From positions 69,603,001-69,667,000 of the forward strand of contig CM060831.1 in the NCBI GenBank assembly GCA_030762175.1: DNA of 64,000 nt, given 5' to 3'. Below are positions 1 to 11,904 of the stretch, piece after piece. This DNA comes from Metallyticus violacea (Eukaryota > Arthropoda > Insecta > Mantodea > Metallyticidae). Numbering within the stretch: the first letter of the stretch is position 1; each line of letters starts with the position of its first letter. Both the position numbers and the translations under genes were made by a program. The notes under the pieces were generated by a model. That model worked only from the letters and a program-made list of their open reading frames with translations. It made no database searches and was not told the origin of the DNA.

Positions 1-887
1 CAAGTAGGTTAATTTTGCAACCAAAAAATCTATAACAACAGAAGAAATATGCAATTCAAAGTTCCTCCCGAGTACACTTTCTGTCAATGTTGTCCTCAGG
101 CAAGGATTAGCAGCTAATTCTGCTTTGTCTATTCAATAATTTCTTTTGTGTGTGTGCATGCATGTGCGCGTGGTTGGTTTTTTTCTTTCTTTTTTTCTTT
201 CTTTTTTTTTTTTTCCTCCCACTGAACAAGAGCCTAACAGGCTTGAAATATTTATTTTCTTAGTTGTGCTTTTTATGTTTTCTCTCCCTACAGTGAACAC
301 CTAGTTTGCCATGTTTATATATATTGTGCCCTCATTCCACTATGCAATCATAGTTTGTATATAATAGTGGTAACTAGTCAACCCTCATTAGTTGCACAAC
401 TCCCAGTAAAAACAGGAGTTACAATTCTGCTGATGTATGCAACTGAGCTTGCTCATTTATATTTATCATGCTGTTTCAGTTACTTTTCTGTAGGAGGTGC
501 ATGTTATACTCTATATATTTTTGAGTGTGCCAAGAGTGAGATGTATGCTAGAACCAGGAATATTTTTTTATGATAGTTATGTGCAAAAGAAATCATACAA
601 GTATTGTAGAAGAGATTTGGTGCTAAATTTCCAGGAGTAACATCTCCATTGGGAAGTGCAGTTTTCACTATAGTGAACGAAGTTTGAACTCAAAGCATTT
701 TCATTTACATCCCTATACATGCTCTTAATTGTTGTGACTTAATACTTTGTATATGATTGATAAGAAGAAGACTAAAACATGGGACTTTAACTTAGGGGCA
801 GCTTGATAAAATAGATTATCTCAAATGTTTTTTCTGAGAGGGTTTTAGAAAGTTTTGAAACTTTTATGGAGATAAGTGTTTTTGCAG
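1..887. other. Intron upstream of first visible RB1CC1 exon
   Basis: This stretch is non-coding. It has a TG/pyrimidine-rich tract around 150-215 and ends in a normal acceptor (pyrimidines then CAG at 885-887). Short open frames such as the one at 355-573 show no recognisable domain. I see no transposon here. Confidence 0.6.
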
Positions 888-1030
888 GTTAAGGTGGTGA
901 CAGATGCAGGATTAGCAAGCCATCTGGATCCCACACTTTTACAACCTTCTGAAGGTGAAACATCAGCTCAAGGTCAAAGTCCTAGTCCTGTTTCTCTCCA
1001 GGGTGCACCACCCAGCAGGGAACAAGACAG
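888..1030 (+). CDS. RB1CC1: RB1CC1/FIP200 exon (internal; linker region)
   Basis: First visible exon of the RB1CC1/FIP200 scaffold of the ULK1/Atg1 autophagy-initiation complex. It follows a TTTTGCAG acceptor and ends at CAG|GTACAC. The 47 codons plus 2 nt encode a Ser/Pro/Gln-rich, probably disordered segment starting VKVVTDAGL and ending SREQD. The remaining AG joins the A at 7238 to complete an Arg codon, so phases match the next exon. No catalytic residue is expected. Assignment rests on continuity with the downstream coiled coil and Claw rather than on this exon itself. The start in phase 0 is inferred because the preceding exon lies outside the window. Confidence 0.75.
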
Positions 1031-1925
1031 GTACACATCAATCCTTCAAATGTTGTATCAGAAGAAAATTGATCGTTTTCATTACCATTTTAGAGTCCAA
1101 ATATGCTGTGTGGAGAAATTAATTTTACATTAGAACCTCATTATAATGAGATCTCATAACATTTTCCAAAACCTTCATGTTGAAGAATGCTCCTTATAAT
1201 TTATTGATGTACCCATTAAGATCTGATTAAAAACAAAATCCTACTTACTGGTAAAATGTACTTGGCTTGATATCACACTTAAGAGTATCACAGTAGTAAA
1301 TATGATAATGTGGAAACTGCACACCACCATACCTGTGAATAGTAGCTAAAGTAAATTAACCTGCCGCCACGAAATGGATTCCATGAAGTACAAGCTAAAT
1401 GTTCCTATACTTAAACAGAAGTAGGAGCTATTAGGTAAAATGTAAAAGAGGTGTTAATAGGACACAGTTAAAGGAAGAATCATCTTGCATATGGTTGTAA
1501 TTGGTTGTGGTGTTCATTATCCTGATCTTGACATCATATGGCCACCAATTAATGTTGTCATCAGATACAGAAATTTTAATGGTTCATATTATGAATTAGC
1601 ACTGAGTGTTCAGTGTTAGTAAACAAGATAAATGTACCACTGAACTAATGAATGAATACCTGCAAATAGAATCTACTAAGACAAATGAATTTAGCAAAAA
1701 GATGATTAAAAAAAAAAAGAAGAAGAAGAAGAAGAGAGAGAGTTAAACAAAATATAGCTCTGTGTGACATATAGATATAAATATTCTTTTTAAAAGTTCA
1801 TTTACCATCCAGCAGCCAATCATAAATTTAAAAAAAAAATGTTCAAAGATTACAATGTCTTAGCATCCCAAGATCAATACAGTATGAAAAATTTATTAAA
1901 ATTAAACAAAACAGATTCAAGGAGG
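1031..1925. other. Intron 1, 5' part; no recognisable element
   Basis: AT-rich intron. An A-rich/AAG microsatellite lies at about 1708-1741. I see no coding homology or terminal repeats. Confidence 0.5.
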
Positions 1926-2447
1926 AAAAAAATTTAGAATTTACTAGATTAATTGTTGGGATTGTAAAAAAATCTATGTAGAAAAAACTTAAGAGAAATA
2001 TAGCCATAAGGTCAAAGGAACTTTGCAGAAATACCTGTTATAGACAAATAGAAAAATCAGCAGTGGCATGACATTTTTGGAATGAAAACTATGAGATAGA
2101 AAAAAAGCATCAAGTTATTAAAAAAAGTTCAACAGCCAAAGGAATTAAACATATTCAAAAAGATATAAATAAAGGATATATATACGCAACAAAATGAATT
2201 TTGATATTCCAGAACCAAACAGCTCTTTCTTTATTGCAAGACCATGAGAGTAACTCCTACACCTACCAAATCAACATCAGCAAATAATCCAACAGGCATT
2301 TAACAGAAGAGGATGTGGACAAAATCCACTTAGCATGTTCAGAGCAAATCTCCAGTAAGTGAAGCCAGAAAGAGTGTTTTTATGTAGTTTAACTCACAAG
2401 AGTTTATTACTGATAATAAAGTTTGTATTTAAATAGTTTTTTGTATC
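1926..2447 (+). mobile_element. Penelope-like element 3' tail (GIY-YIG C-terminus plus terminal repeat)
   Basis: With frameshifts, this translates to the tail of a PLE GIY-YIG endonuclease (a KIYVGKT-like stretch, then an EKSAVA.HFWNENYEIEKK-like stretch and a LLKKVQQPKEL-like end). It is followed at about 2307-2340 by a degraded hammerhead-like motif (GAGGATGTGGA - loop - TCCAC - CATGTTC). Comparable C-terminal tails occur near 11100, 42830, 44700, 49030 and 62220. The copy is broken in several frames. Confidence 0.6.
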
Positions 2448-3640
2448 AGGGATTTTCACAGTGAAATATTGTATAATATGACAAATTATGATTATGAAAT
2501 CACTCAAATTTTACTTTCCACTTTGTTCCACTTACTTGCTGTCCAAAATGTACTCACTCTACAAGACAGCACTGTTAAATTCACAGTGGAATTAGAAAAT
2601 ATCAAGGTTCTTCCTTTCTTGGATATAAAAATTATAAAAATGACAATATACTGGAATTTGGCATTTTCAGAAAAAAATACGCACACACATAATTATATAA
2701 AAAATAATTGCTACAATCCAAAACAACATAAATTAACCATAATCAACAGCCTCACATTCAGATTAACAAACCTGCCAATAAGCAATACAGGATACAAATT
2801 GGAGAGTACCAAAAAACCATAGATATAGCACCAAAAAATGGCTACACAATAGATTTTGTCAGCAAGAAAATGGAGAAATTCAGAAAGAAAAAAACGAATA
2901 AAGGACATCGCCACACTAAAAGGCTACAAAGGATATCATGTATATAAAAAATTCACATTCTACCCATGGGCACACTAAAAATTCCAGAAGATTTTTAAAG
3001 AGGCAAGCATCATTTTGGCCCCAATAAATAAATTTAGTTTAAAAAAACCACTTAAACACCAACACAAAAGACAAAATTCCAACAGGAAAGCAATCAGGCA
3101 TTTACAAAATTGATTGCAAAGACTGTGACATGACATAGGCAAAACAAAAAGAAATATTACCATACGTTTTAAGGAACACATGAGAAATGTAAAATATAAA
3201 CACACAGAAAAATCAGCAGTGGCAGACTATTTTTGGCACAAAAAAAAAAAAAAAACCACAAATTCCAAAAGGAACCAAAACTACTAAAAGCTCTTCAAAA
3301 ACCCATAGAATTAACAGCATGGGAAAATATATTTATAAACTAAAACAAAGATTTTTGGTTAACGTTGATCTCCCAAACAACATTTACCTCATCAATAAGT
3401 TCGTTAAAGCCACAGAGTGACATCTTAATACCATACTGGGAAGCGGCCAGTGGGACCAAGCTGAAGATGGAGGTAAATGCCTTTGAAACGTGTCCAAGTA
3501 AGTGGAACAAAATTAGTGAAATTTGAGTGATTTTGTAATAATAATTTGTTATATTTATATTTAAAATTTCATTTTTAAAAATCCACATGAAAATGCTCAA
3601 TTTCTGCTTGGAAGACATTTTCTTATAAAATGTCTTTACA
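2448..3640 (+). mobile_element. Penelope-like element relic with inverted terminal repeats
   Basis: A 5'-truncated PLE. At 2469-2822 a frame carries the RT 'thumb' signature NIKVLPFLDIKI followed by HKLTIINSLTFRL. Frameshifted GIY-YIG endonuclease pieces follow (a TIGKTKRNI-like stretch, FKEHMRNVKY, EKSAVAD-FWHK). The first ~95 bases (2448-2545) are roughly the reverse complement of 3485-3580, so the element is bounded by inverted copies of its terminal repeat. A hammerhead-like core lies at 3461-3494. Frameshifts and stops make it inactive. Confidence 0.7.
3461..3494 (+). ncRNA. Hammerhead-ribozyme-like core in PLE terminal repeat
   Basis: CTGAAGA, then a stem GGAGG...CCTTT with loop, then GAAACG and GTCC. 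All invariant hammerhead positions are present (position 7 may be any base). Helix III is very short, as reported for hammerheads of Penelope-like elements. Cleavage is predicted after GTC at 3494. Helix I is not obvious locally. Confidence 0.5.
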
Positions 3641-4824
3641 TAACCTATAAAATTATTTTCTAGCTATCCAGCAAAATCGGTTATTTGGCACTGGCTTTGT
3701 CCCCTAGTGGCTAGAAACGAGAGCTTTCATTATTGTATACTGATTTAAAAATATGCCTTGACATGATTGGCAATAATTTGAATAATATATGCATCTAAGA
3801 CTTCATTTTTGTAATGCAAGTATCCAATTAAATTTTTTAGGCACATTGTTTTCTATGTCATATTCTAAATATAGATAGATAATTCCATAATAAGCAACTG
3901 TTAGTACAATATTTAGTATTCATCAAAAGCAAATACTGAGTTTTATATAATATTTTAGAAGTAGCACTGTCACTTTGCTGTGAGGTAATGATCGTAGTAA
4001 AATATCCTTGTCCCAGATTGCCAGTTTACTAGTCTATGACATAACAGGGCACTCTTAGATTAATGATGACAATTCAGTGAAACAAAATGGTGCAAGGTAT
4101 TTTTATCCATATCTCTCACTTTAGTTGACTAATATGTCAATGACTAGACTGCAAAGGTTTAACTCCTGTCATTTGTTTGTTTACTTAACTTGACATATAT
4201 TGTAAGTAAGAGAAAAAGATGCTAAAACCTTTAGTGTATATTCTTCCTTAATTTCTTGACCATAAATTTATCCTCTAGGTTGTGATTTGTCACTGTGCAC
4301 ATACCATGTAAATAACCAATAAATTTACTCTCTAATGGACAGTGGACATTACTATGGTTGAGCCATTTCCTTGTCTTCCACCAAGATATCTCAGGCTAAC
4401 CCAGGGGCCAGATATATAATTTATGATGGGCAAAGTGACATTGGACAGGCTTTCTCTAGGTAATCTGGTTTTCCTATTGCTGCCACCTCCACCACTATCA
4501 GCATCATCACCATCACTAACAACATTCTACATCTTCAGAAATTCCTCATTGTCTAGTAGTATCTTGAATACCCAAAACTTGGCAGTCTAGCATATCAGCA
4601 ACTTAATACATGTATCATCAAGCACAAGAAGGAATTGGTTAAATTAGTAAGGAGATATTTTTTTATGATACACTAAAACTGTTCAAAGCAGATCCCTAAG
4701 GGACTGAAATATTTTTTCAATGAAGAAGTTTGTACATTTAACAATTTACTAATTACTAATTTTATATTATAACTTTATGTCCTCCCTTTATGAGTGTATT
4801 TTGTTCAGGAGCACGGATAAAACA
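3641..4824. other. Intron 1, no recognisable element
   Basis: AT-rich intron with a short CAC/CAT-rich run near 4484-4515. I found no homology, terminal repeat or RNA gene. Confidence 0.45.
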
Positions 4825-5570
4825 GCCTCAAATAATGGCAGACAACAAATGTCTATATGAGCTTGGGAAAGCATTGCAATTGAAAGTGCTATCTAGATCT
4901 GCAAAATAAAATAGTTTATAACACTATAATAAGACCTATAGTAATATATGCCAGTTAGATTTTAGTGCTGACTAAAAGTAGTCAAAAGATATTAGCAATC
5001 TAGAAAAGAAAGATTCTGAAAACATATTAAATGTAAAAATTATACAGAGTTATATAAATTATTTGGAGAACCAATTATAATATATTTTATTAAGACAGGT
5101 AAATTAGGTTGGCTGGGACACACAGAGCATATGACAGATTGCAGATTATCTAAAAGGGCATTATGTGGACATCCTGAGGGAGCTAAAGACCTATACTCTT
5201 TTTTTTTTATTTGTTTTATTTAAGGACGCTCTTTATCATCTGAAGTCATCAGCATCCCATTCAATTCAGGGCAGGAAATGGCAGACAAATTTTGCTCAGA
5301 GGCCTCTTCTTTCAGGCTTAAGGTTCTTTATCATGCTGTAAAAGTACGACATGGGACCCACGGCTTTACTTCCCTTCCGAAGGAAGCCATACTTATGATT
5401 TTTACACCCAAAAAAAATCCATCGATCCTGACCGGGTTTGAACCCATGATCTTGGGTTTAGAAGGCAAAGTATGGTTACCACCATACTGGACTGACTAAC
5501 CTCCTCAGACTAAATGTGGAGGACAACTTCAGGATAGTTGGTGTCTGAAGATGGAGCATATAATAGAAAT
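4825..5570 (+). mobile_element. LINE C-terminal fragment split by a SINE
   Basis: Frameshifted translation of 4930-5200 resembles the region after the RT domain of insect LINEs (a VIYAS..LVLTKSSQKIL-like stretch, KRKILKTY, then GWLGHTEHMTDCRL). The reading resumes after the SINE at about 5500 with LNVEDNFRIVGV-like residues, typical of the same C-terminal region. The 5206-5499 SINE therefore inserted into this older LINE copy. Confidence 0.55.
5206..5499 (-). mobile_element. tRNA-derived SINE, family 1
   Basis: On the minus strand it starts with a tRNA-like head: an A-box-like TGGTGTAGTGG-type segment (one base altered here) and B box GGGTTCAAACCC (around 5440-5453). A conserved body follows (GTACGACATGGGACCCACGG on + at 5344-5363) and the tail is T-rich on +. 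Two further copies lie at 22814-23113 and 41690-41970. The apparent open frame through it is not a gene. Confidence 0.8.
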
Positions 5571-6136
5571 GAGGTTTTTTATTATTTGAGGCCCTTCATA
5601 GACAGTAGCACCAGTGATTAATGAATTTATTAATATGGCATGTAAAACCAATATTTTTATTTTAGTACTTATATTTTTTCTGAAAACAAAAAAAAATGTT
5701 ATATTTAAACTCATAGTTTGTTGAAAATGATGCCCTCAATGACGATACATTGCCAACATCTGCATAGGAAAGTCCTGTATTTCATCTGACATGGCAGTTC
5801 AGAAATGTTTCTTGACATTGAGAGATTCTAACACTCATACATTTTTAGCAAGTTTGTGAACAATTTCTCTGCCTGGTGTATGATTTCCAGAATGTTTTCT
5901 TATAACTTACCTTACTTCTTACCTTCTCAGCAAGAGTTGATTTTTGCATTGTGTTGCACATAAACTTGTTCTTCAGATTATATTAGGTAGCATAGCTAAT
6001 GGACAATTTACACATAATGAAAGCATGGAATAAGACACATGAATGTACAATCATTTTTGGACAAAGCTTCCCACAAACTAACTATAAGCTTTAACTGCAA
6101 ATATATTTTATGACTTGATAATGGACTTCTCCCAGT
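5571..6136. other. Intron 1, possible degraded transposase
   Basis: The minus strand of about 5700-5990 gives broken frames faintly like a Tc1/mariner C-terminus. This is too weak to assign. Nothing else is seen. Confidence 0.25.
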
Positions 6137-6424
6137 ATGCAGCCATGTTCTGCTGGCCCATAAATCAAATAATCTTAACTTCTCTAGAAGGAACTAACCA
6201 CAGGACTGGATAAGATGACAGACTGTGGTTTTGAAGATAGTTATCAGTGAGACTCAAACTCAGTAACAATTATCAATTTTATGCAGATATGTTCTGCTGG
6301 CCCATAAATCAAATAATCTTAACTTATTCTAGAAGGAACTAACCACAGGACTGGATAAGATGACAGACTGTGGTTTTGAAGATAGTAATCAGTGAGACTC
6401 AAACTCAGTAACAATTATCAACTT
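6137..6424. repeat. Direct tandem duplication, two ~144-bp units
   Basis: The unit beginning ATGCAG..TGTTCTGCTGGCC at 6137 is repeated at 6281 with only a few differences, and both copies end in AACTCAGTAACAATTATCAA. The near identity suggests a recent segmental duplication inside intron 1. Confidence 0.9.
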
Positions 6425-7237
6425 TTACTGAGCTCCAATATCAAGAGACATGCTCCATAACTTCAATGCATTATTAAGAGACTTTTCATTAATATCTTGT
6501 ATTTGTAATTGTTCCAAGGAAATAATTTATTTTAATTAGCACATTATTATTACACAACAATAGCATGTCCACATACTTTGTTATAATACATTATATACCA
6601 GGGAAATGCAAGGAATGTCACAAAGCTAGATTTTAAGAATCTCCATCCTGGTATGGATAATTGCAGTTCACTAATGTTTTCAACCTAAAAACTTCTTGAT
6701 GAGTAGTCATGATTAAAAACAGTGCATTTCTGCAAATAGATTTGAACCCATGATTTCCCATACAGAACTTAACCATGATAGCAGTCATTCTAGTAGAATA
6801 TGCCTGAATGCATGATAAATTGAAGCTATTGACATTGCAATGGCGTAGAATATAAGAAATTGCCTATAAAATAGTAGAATTGTATAATTCACAGTTCACA
6901 TAATGAGTTAAATTACTGGCCCCAAATCTGCATTTTAAAGTGAGTTTTTTTATATCAAAAACCTTAAGATTTCTTTCCATTTCTTCAATGAACAGAATTC
7001 TGTTATATGTAAAGAAGTTCCAAATAAAATGTATTAAATCCATTAAGTCCAAAAAATAGAGCCTTTTTAGGCATATTTCATTCTAATGTAAATTCTGCTT
7101 TGACCAAGAGAAATACGTGAAACCTTTCATCTTGTTTCATTAACTGAAAATTTTAACAAAAATATCTTATTTCAGTCACTATTGAAGGGGAAAAAATGTG
7201 TATATGAAAAAATAAAGCTGTATATTTCACATTTCAG
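6425..7237. other. Intron 1, 3' part; no recognisable element
   Basis: AT-rich. It ends with acceptor TTTCACATTTCAG at 7225-7237. No transposon or RNA feature is seen. Confidence 0.5.
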
Positions 7238-7673
7238 AGGTTTTGAGTCTGAGACAGATACAGAAGAATTTGAAAAAGTTGGACAAAGTCCTGTGGAGCT
7301 GGTGTTTGACACCAAACAGGGGACCGTATCTGATACAGCTTTCAAAGAGGGTGGGGAGTCAGCGTCAGCACCAGCACAGGAGCAGCAGCCACTTGCCGCT
7401 CTGGAGGTTGGTGTCAGTGGCGGCGGGGCTGACTCTTCCCTCACTTCATCCTCTCCCCCACCACCCACTCCTTCTCCATCCTTCCAACAGCAGCTACACT
7501 TGCCTTCATCACAACAACAGGCACCACCGGAGTTTGCTACTGCTGACTTTTACATAGACGAATCGATGCCATCTAGTTACACGGAGAGTAACAGTGCGCG
7601 TTGCCAGCACCCAGTCGCCCCTGAACTACTCCGACAACTGGAAGACACAAACACTCTAGTTGCTCTTCTGCAG
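7238..7673 (+). CDS. RB1CC1: RB1CC1/FIP200 exon (acidic, Ser/Pro/Gln-rich linker; start of coiled coil)
   Basis: Long exon (436 nt) with acceptor CATTTCAG and donor CAG|GTATAG. The first base completes the Arg codon split at 1030 and the exon ends in phase 0. It begins with an acidic segment (FESETDTEEFEKVGQS) and continues through a low-complexity Gly/Ser, poly-Pro and Gln-rich stretch. It closes with FYIDESMPSSYTES and the start of helix (LLRQLEDTNTLVALLQ) that runs straight into the coiled coil of the next exon. In the animal family, this central region between the N-terminal dimer and the coiled coil is poorly conserved and disordered. GC content is clearly higher than in the surrounding introns, as expected for coding sequence. 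An antisense open frame over it is a shadow. Confidence 0.88.
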
Positions 7674-9416
7674 GTATAGAACCCCAGGCCCGAAATCGCA
7701 ATCAGTTTCGCATTAAAGAAGGCAGTCTGTTTCTTTCTTTTGTTAAAAGGAGTATCTGTTTATTTCACAAGCTATAAATTCCAAAGCTTTCTCAATCTTT
7801 TCTGCTAATGCTTTTGCTACTTCAAAGAATTCATTTGTCAGAATATTTTCTTCACTTCTTTGTCCTACAAATATTATACATTATAAAATAATGAGTGATC
7901 TTGTTTGTAAAACATTAATGCAATGAATGAGATATTAATAAGATTTATATTATAGCAGTTCATCCTGAAACTGTATACTGTCTGTAGAATTGCAGAAAAA
8001 GAATCACTTGAAAATGATGAGTAAACAAAGGGAAGGCATATGTGCCACACATTAGTTGCTGTTTAAGCACAGCAGAATGGTTTTTAAGAAACAATCATGG
8101 CAATGAATTCTTGAAGAGGAAATTAGCACAAAATCATGAGAAATATAGGCTGTAGTATGTGAATTAAACTACAAAATAATGTAGCTCACTTTTTTTATAG
8201 TTTTTTTATTCAGCAGTTTTAGTTCTAGAGAATTTCGGTGGTGTCTTTAGACTGGTTTGGGCAGGCAAACTGACTCATGGCTGGAACCTCATAACTTTTT
8301 TGGGCACTGTGTAATACACATTTTATTAACAGAAGTAACAAGAAATCTTTCTTGATATTTGCATGTGTATCATTAATGAAATTTTAGTTTGCATTTTATG
8401 TCAGTAAATAAGAAATTTCACCGATTATTTTAAATCTGAATTTTCACTTGTAAAACATATACCAATTTTGAGGTCAGGTAAGAACTCCTTCCAGTCTAAG
8501 GGTAGCATAAATCTAGACAGTTCATTTGTTTTCCCCATTTAAGTTTCCTTTGTTCTCAATTTTGCTTATTGCATTAGTGTATCTTGCATTCTTTTAATTG
8601 CTATTTTCTTCTTTAACTTTTGTGTTCAAGTAATATTGCATCTGGATTGTGAGCTATAAGTAGTAATTGATTAGCTGCACAGCTTTGGGCCTTGGGCGGT
8701 TGCCAGTCTCTCCTACCCCATACCATCCTACAGCCCCTTTGCCTATATCATATTTCATTCCCCACCATATATTAATCACCTTCATACATCTCTTCATTAT
8801 ACTGTATTCTTGAGCCCATTTGTAACACAATTCTGATGCAAAGTATAATTAGCCATTTTTTATGCAGATTTTATCAATTTTAAAATATTTAATTCTTTTT
8901 ATTTGGCATTGTTTTGTGTTGGTTAGAAACATTGTTATAAATGGACTCCCTTAGTTTATAAATGTAGAAGGATTTAGTTTATCTAATGTTAATATGTTGT
9001 ATTACTAAATAGATTTTTGTTGAGCAGTTCTCTAATTTTAACACATGTATTATGGTAAACAAAAGGATTTTTAAAGTGCAGCAAAGTTAATTTTAACTTT
9101 CCCTAGAAACATCAACATATAAACATTTCAATCTTATTGACTAGGGCATATCAGTGCCTCTGACATCATGATAAGCAGTCTTCTTTTTTTAAAGGAAATA
9201 AATGTTGAGACAAAATGATCTTAGAATATGCTATTTTTCATATACAAAAAGAAAAATTTTAAAACTTCTGGGGAGCCTGTAGGGTCATGGTCTTAAATTT
9301 TCTTCAAAACCAAAGCTTTTGCTGACAACTTCAGTCAGTGGAATGCTAAAAGATGAGTTGTTATTACTCATATAATGTTCACAGGTGAATGAAATAAATA
9401 CACAAGGTATTTATAT
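7674..9416. other. Intron 2, 5' part; no recognisable element
   Basis: About 1.7 kb of AT-rich intron with no coding similarity or repeats that I can name. Confidence 0.45.
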
Positions 9417-10261
9417 AGTTGACCAAAAAAGTTCTGTCACTTTTTTTGCAATGCTCAAATTTCAAGTTTAGGCAACAGTTAAAGGCAACAAATACCATTA
9501 AGATAAGAATGAATTTTTGTAGAGCATTGTGTTGTTAAGCTGGTAGGTTGAATTTTTCATAGTGTTTGCAAGAAGTGTGCTTAAATGAGCTTGTATGCTC
9601 TATAATTTTAAACTATGGATCAATGCAACTGCAGTAGCACAAAAAATATGCCAGATATTTAATGCTGATGCTAGGAATGACCATAGATATGCAAGGATGG
9701 CTCAGAAAGTTCCAAGAAGGCAATTAAACTCTCAAAAGGAACCATTTATAGGAAGACGAATAATAATGGATAACAAGGTTCTCTTAATGACTGTTGATAC
9801 AAACAAAGCCAGAACTTGTGAGTATGTGGCACAAAAATTCAACACCAATGCGGAAACCATACATTCCATCTCCATCTGCTAAGAAAAAGATAAAAGCTTG
9901 GTTGCTGGGTTCCACACAATTTGACAATGACTCAGAAAGTGACTTATGTTTGTAATGTCATATCAGCAAAGAATCCATTTCTTGATGGGTGCCGACATGC
10001 AATAATAATTAAAACATATCTTTTAAAAAAGAAATTATTTTAAAAAATACATATTAACCTCACAAAAATTTGCATAAATGAATCATTTTTTACATTTAGA
10101 GAAAAATTTTAAAATAACAAACAGGACTTACTATGGGCAGTCCTTTATCGCCTTTTTTGGCAAACCTCTACATGAGCAGATTTGAAATACTTACTTCTGC
10201 CTTTCCACACTTTTTTAAGATTTGGTACAGATATGTAGATATAGTAAATAAAAATCTGATT

Positions 10262-10409
10262 AATTGATATCATTGTATGATTCAGTTGAACTACACACTC
10301 TTAAAGCTTTAAGAGCTTTTGCTTTAACAGTGTGTAGTTCAACTGAATCATACAATGATATCAATTAATATGATAGGCTTCATTGTGCAAGATCCAATTT
10401 ACATTTAAG
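10262..10409. mobile_element. 148-bp foldback element with 13-bp TSD, inside the PLE
   Basis: Palindromic arms 10262-10303 and 10324-10366 (containing TGATTCAGTTGAACTACACA) followed by a short unpaired tail. It is flanked by a perfect 13-bp direct repeat TAAAAATCTGATT at 10249-10261 and 10410-10422. The PLE reverse-transcriptase frame resumes after the second copy, so this is a third-level insertion. The arm sequence is shared with PLE ends at 14914, 49163 and 62000. Confidence 0.85.
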
Positions 10410-11331
10410 TAAAAATCTGATTGATGATGCCTTAAAACTGCTGTATGTACAAGACAGAAACATTTCTTTTACATGTGAAATAGAAAATAATAACATTTTA
10501 CCATTTTTAGATATTAAAATTATGAAGAACCATTAGAATCTGAGCTTTGGGATACATAGAAAAAATACACAGATAATCATATCAAGGCAGATGGTTTTAA
10601 CCCTTAACACACAAACATGCAGTTTTCAATAAGTTGACATATCCTTTGGTTAATTTACCAATCAGTAAAGAAGAGTTTAAAAAAGAATACAGTAAAATAG
10701 AAGAATTGACAATTTTAAATGGCTTTAATAAAGACCTGGTACATAAAAAGGTGAAAAGATTTAAAAGGAAAAAACTTATCAGAGGTACCATCACATTATC
10801 AGCAGATATAAAAAAACCAATTTTTAAAAAATTTACATATCCAAAGCAATGAAAAAATTTCAAAATACTTTTTAAAGGTTTCAATATAAAATTAGCACCC
10901 ATCAACAGATTTAATTTAGGAAACATCTTGAAAGATAAAATAAAGACCCTACAAGAGAAAAAAGCAGGTATTTACAGAATAACATGTGCAGATTGTGAAA
11001 AGATCTATATTGGAAAAACAAAGAGGAATATAGGCACACGTTTAGAAGAGCATTTCAGGAACATAAAATATAAACAGATAATTTAGCTGTGGCATATAAT
11101 TTTTGGACAAATAACAACAAGTTTGTAAAGAAGGTGGATTTATTAAAAGAGACTCAGGGACATATAGAACTGGATACTTGGGAAAAAAATTTACATTCCT
11201 AAATGAGTTCGATTAATGAACTTTGATATTCCAAAGGTAGGAAACACCAACTTTAAGTACATTAAAACATCACCAGGGTGTCGCTTCAACTCTACAGAGC
11301 CGTTGGATTCTCCAATCAGTTGTACCCTTGG

Positions 11332-11367
11332 CCAAAGATGAAGACGAAGGTCTTCGAAACTGGTTCC
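11332..11367 (+). ncRNA. Hammerhead-like core (degraded) at PLE 3' end
   Basis: Reads CAAAGATG, then a perfect stem AAGAC-GAAG-GTCTT, then CGAAAC and TGGTTC. The CTGANGA box has decayed to CAAAGAT, so activity is unlikely, but the arrangement and position after the GIY-YIG tail match the other copies. Confidence 0.4.
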
Positions 11368-11904
11368 AAATATCATACAAGTAAGTGAAGCAATAAGAGT
11401 GTTTAGTACGACATATATCACATGAATTTATTCATATGGAATAATAAGTTGATCTACTGTGACATTCAAAATATCATCATTGCTGGTTGGCAGCCCATGA
11501 ACCTATCCCCAAACACTGAAACCATCATATACCAAAAGAAGGTTATGCTCTGTGTTTGGTGAGCTGTATTTTGTTCATTGTGAACTGCTGCCAGCTAACC
11601 AAACAATCAATGCCATTGTATATTTTAACCACTATGAAAAGCTGAAAACTAGGGAGTCTGCACTCATGAATTGCAAAGTTGATATTCTAATGCACAATAA
11701 TGCAAAACCACATACAGCTAAGGTGGCTTATGAAACCATTATTTGTCTTGGTTGGGATACTGTAGTGCAATGGTGTCCAATTACTGTTAACCTGGAGGCC
11801 ATAAAAATATTTACTATCAGATGGCAGGCTGCATCCTAAACTAATTAATCATGTTCTGCAATTGTATAAAATATAGTGAACTTTTGTAACAGTGGTGTCA
11901 AATA

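Larger units (their letters stand above)
10001..11450 (+). mobile_element. Penelope-like element inserted in mariner
   Basis: A 5'-truncated PLE with frameshifts. It carries the RT motifs MGSPLSPFLANLYMSRFE and WYRYVDIV (the usual VDD altered), then ENNNILPFLDIKI, and a 10634-10852 piece with LVNLPISKEEFKK. The GIY-YIG endonuclease follows (AGIYRITCADCEKIYIGKTK then RNI and LEEHFRNIKY at 10966-11070) and a C-terminal tail (FWTNNN, LDTWEKN). A hammerhead-like motif at 11332-11367 and the terminal repeat GTAAGTGAAGCAATAAGAGTG finish it. The mariner frame on either side rejoins across AATAATAA (10001-10008 and 11440-11447), a plausible target-site duplication. Confidence 0.75.

Noticed and set aside
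355..573. 72-codon open frame before the first exon
   Set aside because: No domain, no splice logic linking it to the gene, and base use like the intron.
7238..7290. Acidic FESETDTEEFEKV segment as a FFAT or LIR motif
   Set aside because: The spacing of aromatic and acidic residues does not clearly fit either consensus; I could not support it from sequence alone.
7172..7557. Long frames antisense or out of frame with the 7238-7673 exon
   Set aside because: Shadows caused by the GC-rich, low-complexity coding exon; the sense frame alone fits the splice phases.
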